Below, piece by piece: positions 35,735-46,857 of a stretch of DNA of 64,000 nucleotides; positions within the stretch are counted from its first letter, which is position 1; each line of letters opens with the position of its first letter. This DNA comes from Lotus japonicus (Eukaryota; Streptophyta; Magnoliopsida; Fabales; Fabaceae): the NCBI RefSeq assembly GCF_012489685.1, contig NC_080042.1, forward strand, positions 36,275,158 through 36,339,157, read 5' to 3'. The notes beneath the pieces were generated by a model. The model saw only the letters and a list, made by a program, of their open reading frames with translations. It was not told the origin of the DNA and searched no databases. The translations under genes and the position numbers were made by a program.

Positions 35735-36362
35735 CGCCTGTGGTGGAAGATGCTTGATCCTTGAAAGACATTTGACTCACATACCATTCCTCTGTCTTGG
35801 CTCCCCCTTCTTTATTCAGATACTTGTGTCTCTTCATCGTCTTCGGTTGTTGATGGATCTTTCGATGCTTTCTCCACCGGGGTCCAAGACTTACCCCATC
35901 ACCTCTTCTTACGACCTCTGCTTCAAGATTGGGTCTTTGCATCTCAAAGGTTAAGGATTTCTCCGCCTCTACTGTGGTCTCTGTCATCTCTGCTTTTGAT
36001 TCTACTTGATGGCCTTCTCTTGCATTCTCCAAGACTTCATTTTTCCTTGGGCTTTCTTGCTCTCCAGAATCTTGAACATATACTGGTATGTCAGGATCCA
36101 TTTCTGGTTGGAATTTCTTCAGTAATGCCTTCACAAAATCCCACCAATTTGCATTCTGGTTGCTTCTTTTCCAGAAATGCCACCAGATGAAAGCATCAAC
36201 TATCAAAGCCATCTCAGCCTCTGGGAACTTCTTCTCTTCAGCCATTTCCATGGCCTCACAATGCTGCTCCACTTTGATCAACCACCAGTAAGCCTCTTTA
36301 CCATCAAAGGTTGGAATCACCTTACCTTCCCTCTTGTTGCTTGCTGTCCCCTGCTTCATTTC
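35577..36362 (-). CDS. Gag-like protein of element G (about 262 aa)
   Basis: The frame is open from 36476, but that Met lies in the LTR; the Met at 36362 (MKQGTASNKREGK...) is past the primer site and more plausible. The first half looks like a Retrotrans_gag core (AYWWLIKVEQHCEAMEM, WWDFVKALLKKFQPE) related to F's gag (WDSFKEAMLERFQ). It then stops resembling gag: there is no zinc knuckle, and the second half is charged and unrecognised. A 1.6-kb element keeping a frame this long suggests selection or youth. Confidence 0.6.
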   Translation of the reverse strand, partial: EMKQGTASNKREGKVIPTFDGKEAYWWLIKVEQHCEAMEMAEEKKFPEAEMALIVDAFIWWHFWKRSNQNANWWDFVKALLKKFQPEMDPDIPVYVQDSGEQESPRKNEVLENAREGHQVESKAEMTETTVEAEKSLTFEMQRPNLEAEVVRRGDGVSLGPRWRKHRKIHQQPKTMKRHKYLNKEGGAKTEEWYVSQMSFKDQASSTTGVEQTATLCIYRDDLVERGKARNKMGCIKWFDQLQTVGSRRRYFSESNSRSAD

Positions 36363-37238
36363 TTCACGATTCAATTGCACCACAGCACCTGGTTGGTGCT
36401 TTGATACCAAATTGATAGGAACAGAATTAATTATAGAATAATTATACAACACTGGTGTTCGAGATCCAGCCCTCACCTAGTAATTCTGGAATTCGAGAGT
36501 CTAGTCCCTCTCCTAAAACACACAACTTCTGAATGTCTAAACTAACAGCCACAACTCCTATTTTTAACCAGAAATTTAATAACCACCCCTAGCCAGTTTT
36601 GATAGAACATAACTAACATAAACTGATGTAAATAACTAATAATATCTAACCCAATAACTACCCCAACAAATAATTAAATAATAACTTTATACTGCAATCT
36701 AACTGCTACTGATGCTGTTCACGAGCACTGTTCATCCTATCAGTATTTCAATAGAAAGATGAGCCATGCTTCTTTATTCAGCCTCAGTGCTACTTCTAGC
36801 CACAACATGTTGCTTCTTGGATCACCAAGAAACATAATTGGGGCCAAGAAATTGAGTTGCTGCTGAAACTGACTGATGGAATCAAGAACAGAGAAGGTGA
36901 ATTGGTTCATTCAATTGAACTGAAACAGAACCAAGATCCTCACAGTGAGAATCAATGGCTCTAGGATACAAGAATTGGGAACTACACTGGGAAACTATGA
37001 ACCCTAATCCCACTGGAACTTCGAGAGTCTACAATCTCCAACAAACTAATTAAATCTCTAACTACCTAACAAACTGCCCTCTATTTATAGGACCGGATCC
37101 TAACTGCCAACTCTAACAGACTAGATTCTAAGCTAGTCCTTATTACATTGATAACATAATATAACAGAATTAGGCTAAACAGCTGCCTTCTTCTTATTCC
37201 TTCTTTCATAGACCTTCTTTATTAGAGGACGATGCTCA

Positions 37239-40016
37239 TCAATACCCCCCTAAAAGCTTCACCTTGTCTTCAAGGGGAAAAGTAGGAAATGCCTCATGAA
37301 TGCGAGCTGTAGACTCCCAGCTGTTCTCACAAGAAGGTAGGGTCTGCCACTGAACCAGGACCTCAATATCCCCCAATTTATCCTCCCTAATGCCCAACAC
37401 AGCCTCAGGGGAAACCAGCAACTCATGATCTTCAGTCAAAGCTTCAGGCAAAGGCTGGGACTGAAAATCTGTCCCCACAACCTTCTTGAGAAGAGAAACA
37501 TGGAAGACTGGGTGCACCTTACTCTGAACAGGAAGATCCAATTTATAAGCTACTACCCCAATCCTCTCAAGAACCTGGTATGGTCCATAAAATCTAGGGC
37601 TTCAGCAAGTTAGCTCGAAGATCAGCTAACAAGTCATCCCTGCTACTTGTAAGAGCATTGACCTCAGCAATCTTAAAAGGAATGATTGTCCCTTTGAGCA
37701 ATAAGGGGGGTTCTTGACCATAGAGAGCCTGAAAAGGTGACATGCGAGTAGACCTATTGTAGTTACTATTATACCAAAACTCTGCCTAGGGCCGGCAGGT
37801 AACCCATCTCTTAGGTCTGGACCCTGTAAGACATCTCAAATCAACCTCAATGCATGGAATGTCCCCCAATTAGAGAAGCATGGAATTCCTTACATAGGAG
37901 AGGAATCCTATAGGATTGTTTAGACAAGACCAACTTTCCTTTGTAAAACAATTTATGGTCCTTGAGGGTATACCCTTTGTGAGAATCAGGATTGACTGGC
38001 AAATCCTGAGTAATGGCTTGCAATTTTGGGTCTTGAAGTAATTCAGTTTGCCATTCCTCATAATCATTAACCCTGAGGACAGAAAGTGCACAATAAGAAC
38101 TTTCTCTAGACAATGCATCTGCTGCTGAATTGTCTTTGCCTGGCTTGTATGGGATCTTAAAATCATACCCAGAAAGTTTAGAGATCCATCTGAATTGTTC
38201 CTCCCCCAAAACCCTCTGCTCAGTCAAGAATTTTAGGCTCTTTTGATCTGTCCTGATAACAATTGCCTCCCCATCAGATAATGCCGCCATCTCTGAACAG
38301 CTTTAACTACTGCCATTAATTCCCTCTCATAGACAAACTTGGCTTGACTTCGATCTGACAAAGTAGCACTCCAGAATGCAAGTGGTTTGCACTCTTGAGT
38401 AAGCACAGCACCCAGTCCAGTACTAGATGCATCTGTTTCCAATACAAAAAGCTTGGAAAAATATGGAATAGCTAATGTAGGGAGGGCTGTGAGAGCCTGG
38501 TTGAGAGTTTCAAAAGCATGTTGAGGTTCTGGTCCCCACTTGAAACTGTCTTTCTTCAGTAATTGAGTCAAAGGCCTGGCTATTTTGCCATAATCCTTGA
38601 CAAACCTCCTGTAATACCCAGTCAGGCCTAAAAATCCCCTTAAACCTTTTAAATCTTTTGGGACTGGCCACAACCACATGGCATCCAGTTTTTTGGGATC
38701 AGCTGCAACTGCTCCAGCAGTGATGACATGCCCCAAATACTCAATTTGTTGCTGGCCAAACACTTTTGTTCCCATTAATCTTCAAGTCATGTTGCTCCAT
38801 CAATTGGAGAACTTGAGTGAGATGAAGAACATGGTCTTCTAAACTTGAGCTGTAGATCAAGATGTCATCAAAGAAAACTAAAGCATGTTTTCTGAGCACA
38901 TGCCTTAAGACCTCATTCATTAAGGACTGAAATGTTGATGAGGCATTGGTGAGACCAAAAGGCATCACCAAAACTCATAGTGCCCTTCATGAGTCCGGAA
39001 TGCAGTCTTTTCCATGTCTTCTTCCCTCATCATGATCTGGTGATAGCCTGACTGAAGATCAATCCTGGAAACTATGCTGGCAGGTCCTATTTCATCTAGC
39101 AGCTCATCAATGAAAGGAATTAGGAATTTATTGGGGATAATAACCTTATTTAAGGCCCTGTAATCTACACAAAAACACCAGCTTCCATCCTTTTTCCTCA
39201 CTAATATTACTGGACTAGAATAGGGGCTAATACTAGGTCTGATTATACCTGCATTCAACATCTCAGCTACCAATTTCTCTATCTCATTTTTTTGGTAATG
39301 AGGGTACCTGTATGGTCTTATATTGGGAATGACAGCCCCCTCCTTCAAATGATTTGCTTGGTCATGTCTTCTTTGAGGGGGCAGCCCTGTTGGATTCTTA
39401 AACAAGGTGGGAAAATCAGCTAAAACCCTCTGCAATATCTCTGGAATTTTAGCTATGGGTGCTACCTCCTTTTCCAACATTCTACACTTAACCACAAAAC
39501 CTTCTCCTTCACCATGGTGTTCATGGAAGCTTTCTTCTTAGTCAGCTCTAGTTCACCTTTGATGAAAACTTGTGTGTTTCCCACTTTGAATTTCAATGTT
39601 AATTCTTCAAAATTGGCTTTAATCTCACCCAAGAAATCTTGTGTAATCTGCTGTCCTTGAATCTGCAGAATAATGTTTTTGCAAACCCCTCTGCAACTCA
39701 CTTTATGGCCATCTCCCACCTCTACTGTATAAGATGGTGTTGGTGAAACTTCCAAAGCCAGAGATTTTGCCAATTCATTGGAAATGAAATTGTGAGTTGC
39801 CACACAATCTATTAAGACAATGATCCTTTCTTCCTTCAATTGCCCCCACACTTTGAGTGATCTCCTTGCAGTGAATCCTTCAATGCTGTAGAGAGAAAGT
39901 TGCTTGAGTTGTACAACTTCTTCCAAATCCTCCAATAGTTCTTCTTCATTTCCATTTTCCTCCTGCCCTTCATCTTCTTCTAAAAGCATCACTCTAAGGT
40001 GTTTGTTCTTGCACAC
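37239..40016 (-). pseudogene. Element F protease and pol (frameshifts, stops, integrase core missing)
   Basis: Protease frame 40016-39462 reads VLIDCVATHNFIS where family members have an Asp-Ser-Gly triad, so the active site is lost. RT is spread over 39495-38965, 38971-38741 and 38775 onward, with FFDD near 38870 in a different frame from the fingers. RNase H includes TDASSTGLGAVL and DALSRE. The frame then runs to ASLIGGHS (about 37850) and jumps to RWVTCRP...EFWYNSNYN (about 37800), skipping the zinc finger and DDE core. The chromodomain-like tail ends LEDKVKLLGGY at 37239. Confidence 0.85.
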
Positions 40017-40134
40017 ATGGTTTGGCCCAAACTTCTCACATCTAAATCATTCTCCTTTTCTTAATTTTTCTTTCATCTCTTCCGCAGTCAATCTTCTGAA
40101 CCCTCCCACTCTTCCTGGCCTGGCTGTTGATTTC

Positions 40135-40929
40135 TCAGTCACACTTCCACCCGAAGATTGGGCAGTCCCTTGAGAAGTTGTTCCCTCTGTATGAGGATCT
40201 AAAAGAGAGTGCAGAGAGTGCATTCCTACTCCCAGTGCTAACTCCAGCTTTGCTTACTGCTAAATTCTTTTGTTCCACCATTAGAGCCTTCTTGACCATA
40301 ACAGTCAAGGTCTTGGGCTCATAGAGCTTGATCTTTGCTGCAATCTTCTCTTTCAATCCATTCACAAATATATCCATGAAATGATCTTCCTCTATTCCTT
40401 TGAGCATGCCCGCAAACCTTTCAAACTGGTCCACAAGTTCTTCCACACTTCCTTCCTGTTTCAAGCTTAGTAATGCTGCAAAAGGACTTGAAGCTATTGC
40501 GAGTTGGAAGCGTTCTAACATGGCTTCCTTGAAGCTGTCCCATGTAGTAGTTTGGTTACATGTCTCCCACCATTGGCACCAGCTTAAAGCTTTTCCATCA
40601 AGAGCTACCATAATCGCTTGGACCTTCTCTTCTTCATTGGCTCCCTTCAAACGAAAATACAACTGGTATATCCAGTTTCCTCCAACGCTCCATGTGAAGG
40701 TTTCCCTCACCCTGGCCAGAATCGCGTTGGTGCTCAACGGTCTCTCCCAACCTTCTAGCTCCGCTGCTTCCCTCAGCGTTGCGTTCTCCGCTTCTTCCCG
40801 CGCCGCCGCCAACGCTGGCGTTGCACTCACCTTGAGTTCCAGCGCCCCCGCCATTGGCGTCGCGCTCTCCCTCGACACGACTTGCCACCGTTTCCATGAA
40901 GGTTTCCAGGATACGAAACCTCTCTTCAA
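40135..40929 (-). pseudogene. Element F gag (264 codons, 3' end frameshifted)
   Basis: Retrotrans_gag core is clear: IYQLYFRLKGANEEEKVQ, WCQWWETCNQ, FKEAMLERFQ, QFERFAGMLKGIEE, FVNGLKEKI. The frame ends near 40135, before a zinc knuckle, although CKNKHL at the start of the protease frame hints that the knuckle was lost by frameshift. It starts at the first good Met after the primer site. Confidence 0.8.
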
Positions 40930-41614
40930 TCGATCCTTCTCAATCGCTTGCTCCTGCGATCTTCCTCACGAATTCGTCGATCTTCCTCACGATGCCTGCG
41001 TTCCTCTTCACGATTGCGACCCATCACCTCGATAAACCTCTCGAGATCTTCTACTCGAGTCTCCATTATGCTCACAACCATAGACGAATCGATACCACAA
41101 CTCCTGGATGGAGCTCTGATACCAAATTGATGGAATCAAGAACCGAGTAGGTGAATTCGTTTATTCAATTGAACTGAAACAGAAGGAAGATCCTCACAGT
41201 TAGAATCAATAGCTATAGGATACAAGAATTGGGAACTACACTGGGAAACTATGAACCCTAATCCTACTGGAACTTCGAGAAGTCCAGAATCTCCAACAAA
41301 CTAACTGAATCTCTAACTACCTAACAAACTGCCTTGTCCTTCTATTTATAGGATAGGATCCTAACTGTCAACTCTAACAGACTAGATACTAAGCTAGTCC
41401 TTATTACATTGATAACAAAATATAAAAGAATTAGGCTAAACAATTGCCTTCTTCTTATTCCTTATTTCATAGACCCTTCTTTATTAGAGGACGATGCTCA
41501 TCGCAGACCTGCACGTCAGTGCACTAATCTGCATCTGAAAACCCTCTAAGTTGCACTAATCAGACACGATTTCATCATCCGGCGGATGACCTCTTTAAGC
41601 GTGGACGGTTCGAC

Positions 41615-41810
41615 ATCACTTATGTTTATTAGTCCCCCCTTTCGGCGAGTTGTATGTTCATTACGCCATTGTTGACACTTATGTTTATTAGTTGCTCCTT
41701 CCGGCGGGTTGTATGTTTATTGCACCATTGTTGGCACTTACGTTTATTAGTTGCCCTTATTAGTCGCCCCTTGCAACGGGTTATGTGTTTATTATGTCAT
41801 GTTAGTGACC
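41615..41810 (+). repeat. About 3 imperfect tandem units of roughly 65 bp
   Basis: The string cacttatgtttattagt followed by gccccttncggcgggttgtatgtttatt recurs three times with small changes. It lies just before the LTR at 41803 and could belong to that LTR's U3. Confidence 0.7.
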
Positions 41811-42375
41811 TATATGCGTTATAGAGAGCGAGCTCCATTATTAAAGTCTCGATTAGAGCGGTTTTTCCTGGAATGCTAGTTGTTGGGGGACACCCTGGGG
41901 TATTGGTCGTGATTGCCAGTCGAAGGGTTATCTCCATAATAAGTCATTAGAGGTGACATGTGTTCATTGAGACTTGAGACAATTAAGAAATACTTTGCCC
42001 TCATGCTTTGGGCGCGGTGTCAAGTGGGCTTGTGGACTAGGCGGGACCTACCCATGATAGGACCCGCCCAGAGTTAGAGCTTGGCGATGCCTCCTTAGGG
42101 CGACTAGTTATATCTTTAGCTAGGATAGGCCATGCCCATATGTATCAGACTTAGAGCTTTCTCTTGTTAGGACTCTTGGGCCGAGTATTTATGAAGCCCT
42201 AGAACGCAGCTAGGCTAGCATTAGGGTTTTGGACTACCCCACTATAAAAGGGGAGGTCATTCATTGTAAAAGGGATCCGTTTATTATTACATGAGGTTTT
42301 CTATTTTCTCCTTCCTATGTCTGCTAGGGTTTCGTATGAAGGTCTCTAGTCTTAGTCTTATCTATGTCTAGAACA
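41803..42375 (+). repeat. Solo-like LTR related to the one at 29759-30156
   Basis: Shared strings include cctccttagggcgac, gctaggctagcattagggtt, ccactataaaaggggaggtcat and the end tctatgtctagaaca. No primer site follows 42375, so it is a solo LTR or a 3' LTR without its body. The left boundary is uncertain. The promoter-like ctataaaagggg is at about 42242-42254. Confidence 0.65.
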
Positions 42376-43248
42376 CTATTGTTCTAAAACTATCACTTGG
42401 TGAAGTTGCGTGTTGATATGTATAGCTTTGTGAACTTTAGTTTTTACAAACTATAACTATGAAGACACGTGCATTGATGTCCTGCCATTTTGGGACATTG
42501 AATTTAGGGAATAACCCCAATTTATTCTACTTACATGGTTTTGCATCAAATTTAGATGGTTTTTTTCTTTTCATTAGATATTGATTTATGACTTATTTGG
42601 ACTTCGTTGTGCTTCTCATTCCAATTATGTGGGGGAATAAAGGTTGGGGATGCAACCCATGTTCTCTCAACAGTTTTTTTTTTTTTTCTTTCAATTTTAT
42701 AGTTGGAAAGGCATTTGCTGCTGCCACTTGAATTATATTTGATACTTGGTACTGCTGCATTAATATTTGGTTCGGCGGCTTCCAAGATAGAGTTGCATGG
42801 TGTAATTAATTTTAGGTATATGTTGACTCTAGAACTCTATTTAATAAGTGTTTATTTTTTTCTTTTTTACTTCTTCTCATTCCCTTGCACTTTTTTTCTT
42901 TTGTAATGAAGTGGAATTAGTTAAATAATTTGAATGCTTACCTTGCAACTGTCCATTTTCTGTCACCTTTCTTCATGCTCAATGACACATTTAGGACCAT
43001 GAAACTTCTTCCCTAAACCATGGCATTGTATCGTGTCACTTTTTTTTATTTCTTTTCAATTCTACTATATATTAGTAGATTTATATGTGGCCATTAATGG
43101 TAATTCCGGTTTATTTTATTTTTGGGGTTATTTATATTTTCCCCTCGGTTGTTTTTAGCTTTGGGGTTGGCTTATACTGACCCACTTAGATCAGTAACAT
43201 TTCCCCATGCTTTGTAACCTCGGTTCATATGTTCTTCTAATTGCAGTT
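42376..43248. other. AT-rich sequence without a recognisable gene
   Basis: No convincing open frame. A short plus-strand stretch at 42703-42906 would encode a hydrophobic peptide but has no recognisable homology. Confidence 0.5.
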
Positions 43249-43257
43249 ATTTTTATA

Positions 43258-43861
43258 GGCTTAAATACTCTGGAGGTCCCTTAAATTGTTCCCCGTACGA
43301 AAATAAGTCCTTGGAATTTTTTTTCCGATTCCGGATCCCTGGAATTTTTTTTAATCAGAATAGGTCCCTACTCGTGTTACCAGCTTAGGTGGCTCAATTT
43401 TTACTGAGTCATTGATTCCACGTGACTTTTAGAATTTTTTTTAAATACACATGGATTAAAAAACTAAAATTAAACATTTAAATTTAAAATTAAACATTTA
43501 AATTTAAAATTAAACCCTTAATCTAATTAACCTAAATCCCTAATTAGATTTAAAATTTAAAATTAAACATTTAAATTTAAATTAAACCCTTAGATTTAGG
43601 GTTAATTAGGTTAATAAGATTTTAATTTTAAATTTAAATGTTTAATTTTATTTTTTTAATCCATGTGTATTTGAAAAATATATAAAAGCCACGTGGAATA
43701 TTTGACTCAGCAAAAATTAAGCCACATAAGCTGGAAACACGAGTAAGGATTTATTCTGATTAAAAAAAAAAAATTCCAGGGATTCGGAATCGGGAAAAAA
43801 ATTTCCGGGGACTTATTTTCTTACGGAGAACAATTCTAGGGACCTCCAGAGTATTTAAACC
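43258..43861. mobile_element. Mutator-like foldback MITE (604 bp) with 9-bp target duplication
   Basis: Ends GGCTTAAATACTCTGGAGGTCCC and, inverted, GGTTTAAATACTCTGGAGGTCCC; the inverted repeats run nearly to the middle (about 250 bp each). The 9-bp duplication atttttata is perfect (43249-43257, 43862-43870), the signature of MULEs. The centre holds AT-rich units of taaaattaaacatttaaatt. No coding capacity. Confidence 0.93.
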
Positions 43862-44199
43862 ATTTTTATATTCATATATTCTTATCTGACCTTCCATTTA
43901 GAAATTATAACACTGAATATCAATTTACAAATGATCAGCTTTAGGTACTTTCAAGCAAAAAATGTGGTGAGTAAAGAATGTGAACTCAAGGTCTTGCAAA
44001 TGCATAATATTCTTCTTTTCAGTTTTTCTGCACTTAAGTGATTACTTCTTTGCGGTTAATCTTGAAGTTGTTTGTTTTTCTCAATGTGATCTTTTCATTA
44101 GAAATATAAGCTTTAAAGTAATGATTGTACAACCAAAGGTAACATCGCTGTTGTTTTCAAATTTGACTCATTTGTGTTATGGTTTATCATGTTAATTAG

Positions 44200-44690
44200 G
44201 GGCAACACAAAAAAGAAAACGGGGAAAGACAAAATGTAGAAGAGTTTACCACGATCAGTTGATGATGGAGAGGAAGTCATCTTGAATAAGGAAGGAGAAC
44301 CTATTGGACCAAATCAAGATTGTTCTTGAACTTGGCAGTATTTTGGGAACACTAACAAGAAGTGCAGATTTGTTTCCTCTTACACAAATTGGAAATCTAT
44401 ACTAGAAAAACATAGATATGGAATTTTGTTAATGTAAAGTTATTTAGTTTTGTATATGTTCGGTTACTTAATAAGAAATCTTGATTATTAATTTTTGTGT
44501 CTCTTTAATCCTTTGCATCTCAAATATGACATTCCAGACAAAGGGAAGAAGGTTGTAATTGCTATTATAAATGATGTTTGGAGGCATTATATGTGCTTGA
44601 TTAAGAGAGATCACTTTAGCCGGATAAGATCATGCGCACTGGCTGAAAAATCATCCTTAAGACATTGCAGAGACACTTTAGAGAGTTGAT
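44200..44690 (+). pseudogene. Relic of a plant Transposase_24 (Ptta/En/Spm-type) protein
   Basis: Fragments read EEVILNKEGEPIGPNQ, then (other frame) a LELGSILGTLTRS-like piece, and at 44519-44640 YDIPDKGKKVVIAIINDVWRHYMC. The order Gly-x-Pro-Ile-Gly-Pro, then KYDIP and a W-R-x-Y stretch, is that of Transposase_24 proteins of plant genomes. Stops and frameshifts are frequent; the gap 44400-44510 could be an intron. Confidence 0.55.
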
Positions 44691-44821
44691 GGATTATTGG
44701 AGACTTCAAGCGATTAAGCTTATGTAATTTTTTCATGAGTAATAGTATTTATGTAACACCTGTTTCAGCTTATCGTCTCTTTATTTAACACCTTCCCATT
44801 TTCTCACCTGAATTGTAGTTT

Positions 44822-45588
44822 TTGATGTTGAATTTTGCTAACCCCACTTTGGTTGGTGAAGTGCTGATAAAAATTCACGAATTTTTTGAAGACGATGAAG
44901 ATGCTCAGGATGATGCTGTTGGTGCACCACCGACTACTGATCCTACATCTCAGCATGCTCAAACCTTTCAAGAGCACCAGGCCAATGTTGAGGAGGATCT
45001 CTCAATCATTAAGGAAGCATTGTTCCGGATCGTTGATAAGATTGGATAAAAGCCTCATCATCTCAACTCTCTATTCCCTGAACTATTTAATTTTTCTTGC
45101 TCGCATTTTTATTTTGATTCGTATCTATCAATTTGGAGTTTCGCCATGTCTTGACTATCTATGCTTTAATGCTTCTTTGTTTAGTTCCACTATTTGTCAT
45201 GTCATGCTTTATCGTTTACTACATCTTACCGTTAGGAGTGTGCGTTGCTTTTTTGACAATGACAAAGGGGGAGAGTAGGAGAAAAGCAGTGCATCAGAAA
45301 AGTTTTTATGAGAAAAAGTTTTAATGAAAGCAAAAGTAAAGAAAAATCCTTTGTAGTAAAATGCTTTGAAAGTCAAAATGAAAGTTTTTAAAGGCTATTT
45401 AAAGGGGAGAATAAGTGATTATGAAATTTCTTAACCCCCTTTAGAAAAAGATGTTTTTCTCTATGTGCAAACGATAAGGGGAGCATATAAGTAGAAAACT
45501 TAGGGGGAGTATTCTTTTTTTTTTCTTTTCAAAATTGTTATATCCCTGTTTTCTCTTTCAAGTTGTCATCATCAAAGAGAGGGGAGAT
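44822..45588 (+). pseudogene. 3' end of a Sirevirus-like element: env-like C-terminal remnant and polypurine tracts
   Basis: 44822-45049 encodes an acidic piece (DDEDAQDDAVG, then SIIKEALFRIVDKIG) in the place of a Sirevirus env-like C-terminus; the assignment rests mostly on position. Purine tracts follow: gacaaagggggagag (about 45260), cttagggggag (about 45499), and atcaaagagaggggagatt next to the LTR (about 45570-45588). Repeated tracts before the 3' LTR are a known Sirevirus trait. Confidence 0.55.
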
Positions 45589-46323
45589 TGTTAAGTTCAA
45601 ACGCTATCTATATCTTTTATCATATTTTGAATGATAACAGTTTTAAGGATATAAGTGTAACGGTTAAAAATTTCATGTGAATTATATTTCAGGAAATATC
45701 ACTTATGCTTCACACCTTCTACTGTCTAAAGATATATGCAAAACAAAGTTACAAGACAGTCTACACAAGAGAAGATAAGTCAAAGCCGCAAGACAATCTA
45801 CACAAGAGAACAACAGTCGTTTCTACTAGACCGTCTGCCCAAGAGAAAACTACACTTATAGAATACATCCATCGTCTATCTCAAGCTGACAAATGAAAGT
45901 GTTGTCTAGAGAATGATTCGCCATGTTCAAATTGAAAATTTCTCTGACGTTTTTGGAGGGAATGTTAAGTGCAAAATGATCACGTGGTACTCACTCTAAA
46001 GCACTCGGACCAAAGAAACAAGTACAACGTTGTCACAATCGAGTTTCATCTTCCTCTCTCTAAAGTGATGGAACAAAGATCAAGTGCTACTTACCAGCTG
46101 ACAAAATGCATTTTGAAGCAACAAGTCTCAGTCAAAGGAGACAATGCATTTAATGCACCTGACGAGAGGACTGTTTGATCTAGCGGCTAGAACTTGTGCT
46201 CTACACGCTCCAACGACTCTCAACAAACCCTAGAAGCAATTAAAGTATAAAGGGAGGACTTGAAGATTTTCGCAAGTGAGATTCACCAAGGCGTGAACCT
46301 TTTAATCTGATTCAGAAATCTTC
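45589..46323 (+). repeat. LTR of the Sirevirus-like element, followed by a partial second copy
   Basis: It starts TGTTAAGTTCAAAC directly after the purine tract. At 46324 the start recurs as TGTTATGTTCAAAC, with related text for about 110 bp (cgataac, ttttcatatttcaggaa), so two LTR starts lie 735 bp apart. The right limit is unclear. Confidence 0.6.
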
Positions 46324-46857
46324 TGTTATGTTCAAACATTTGATCATACTGTCTGTCATGTTTTGTACGATAACAATTCTAATGGCATAAATTGTATACT
46401 AAAATTTTCATATTTCAGGAACACGTTTATCTATCATCTATGCCTAATAAAGGGTCATGACATTCAAACCAATCATGCGCAATAACTACCCTCAAAACAC
46501 ACCGCTTGCTTTCTTCCAAGAATCACGTCTTCCAAAGGTAATCATCTTCCTCTGTCATCATGAAGCATGATTCCCCACCATTCGCACTCAATCCATCAAC
46601 CATGCAAGACCTACACGCGTCTTGTGCCAACAGTCACCCTCTTCCTATAAAATCCTATTTCTCCACCATTTACCCCTTTCGAAACCTCCACTCTTCTCGT
46701 CCCTAATCTCCCCCCAAAAACCTCCAGCGAATCGTCGTTCCGACTCCGTTGCATTCCACCCCTACGACTACCCCTTGTTCACCTCTTTCCCTGGTGAGTC
46801 CCCCTCTCCAACTCTTACATCTTGCTTCCAAACCCCACCCCCTTTCTACTTTTCGCC

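Larger units (their letters stand above)
35152..36742 (-). mobile_element. Element G: 1.6-kb non-autonomous LTR element with a gag-like ORF
   Basis: LTRs are 35152-35483 (332 bp) and 36413-36742 (330 bp), both TGATAGGAAC...CCTATCA on the plus strand. The target duplication gtatt is perfect (35147-35151, 36743-36747). A primer site resembling the tRNA-Met type (TGGTATCAAAGC, about 36397-36408) and a purine tract (about 35484-35500) are present. It carries a gag-like frame and a short LEDKVDLLGRG integrase-tail relic, but no protease, RT or integrase core. Confidence 0.92.
34851..36873 (-). pseudogene. Copia H RNase H region (broken, interrupted by G)
   Basis: The terminal piece holds LVLSCDNLSTVSPAHNP and RTKHVELNVFFIREKV, the conserved end of copia RNase H. 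The part beyond G carries a TGA after NYVSW where Trp is expected. Several stops across the pieces show the copy is dead. Confidence 0.8.
36874..41503 (-). mobile_element. Element F: Reina-like gypsy chromovirus with the integrase core deleted
   Basis: LTRs are 36874-37241 and 41128-41503, starting TGATGGAATC on the plus strand. Primer site TGGTATCAGAGC is on the minus strand at 41113-41124. Flanks ctgac (36869-36873) and cagac (41504-41508) are a target duplication with one mismatch. It sits inside copia H's RNase H. Short LTRs and the integrase tail with an LEDKV ending fit the Reina group. Confidence 0.88.
34640..41610 (-). mobile_element. Copia element H: 3' LTR and end of pol, split by elements G and F
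   Basis: Coding pieces are about 34851-35146, 36748-36873 and 41504-41610; the rest is G and F. On the minus strand the pieces order as copia RNase H: FSDAD (then a stop), RSVSAATQFLGPNYVSW, SKKQHVVARSSTEAE, LSIEILWV, then CDNLSTVSPAHNPVLHART. The polypurine tract cttgaggggggaa (about 34846-34858) precedes a short LTR (34640-34845). The upstream part of the element is not visible past about 41610. Confidence 0.75.

Noticed and set aside
42703..42906. Hydrophobic 67-codon frame, considered as a membrane protein
   Set aside because: No homology, T-rich low-complexity sequence, no gene context.
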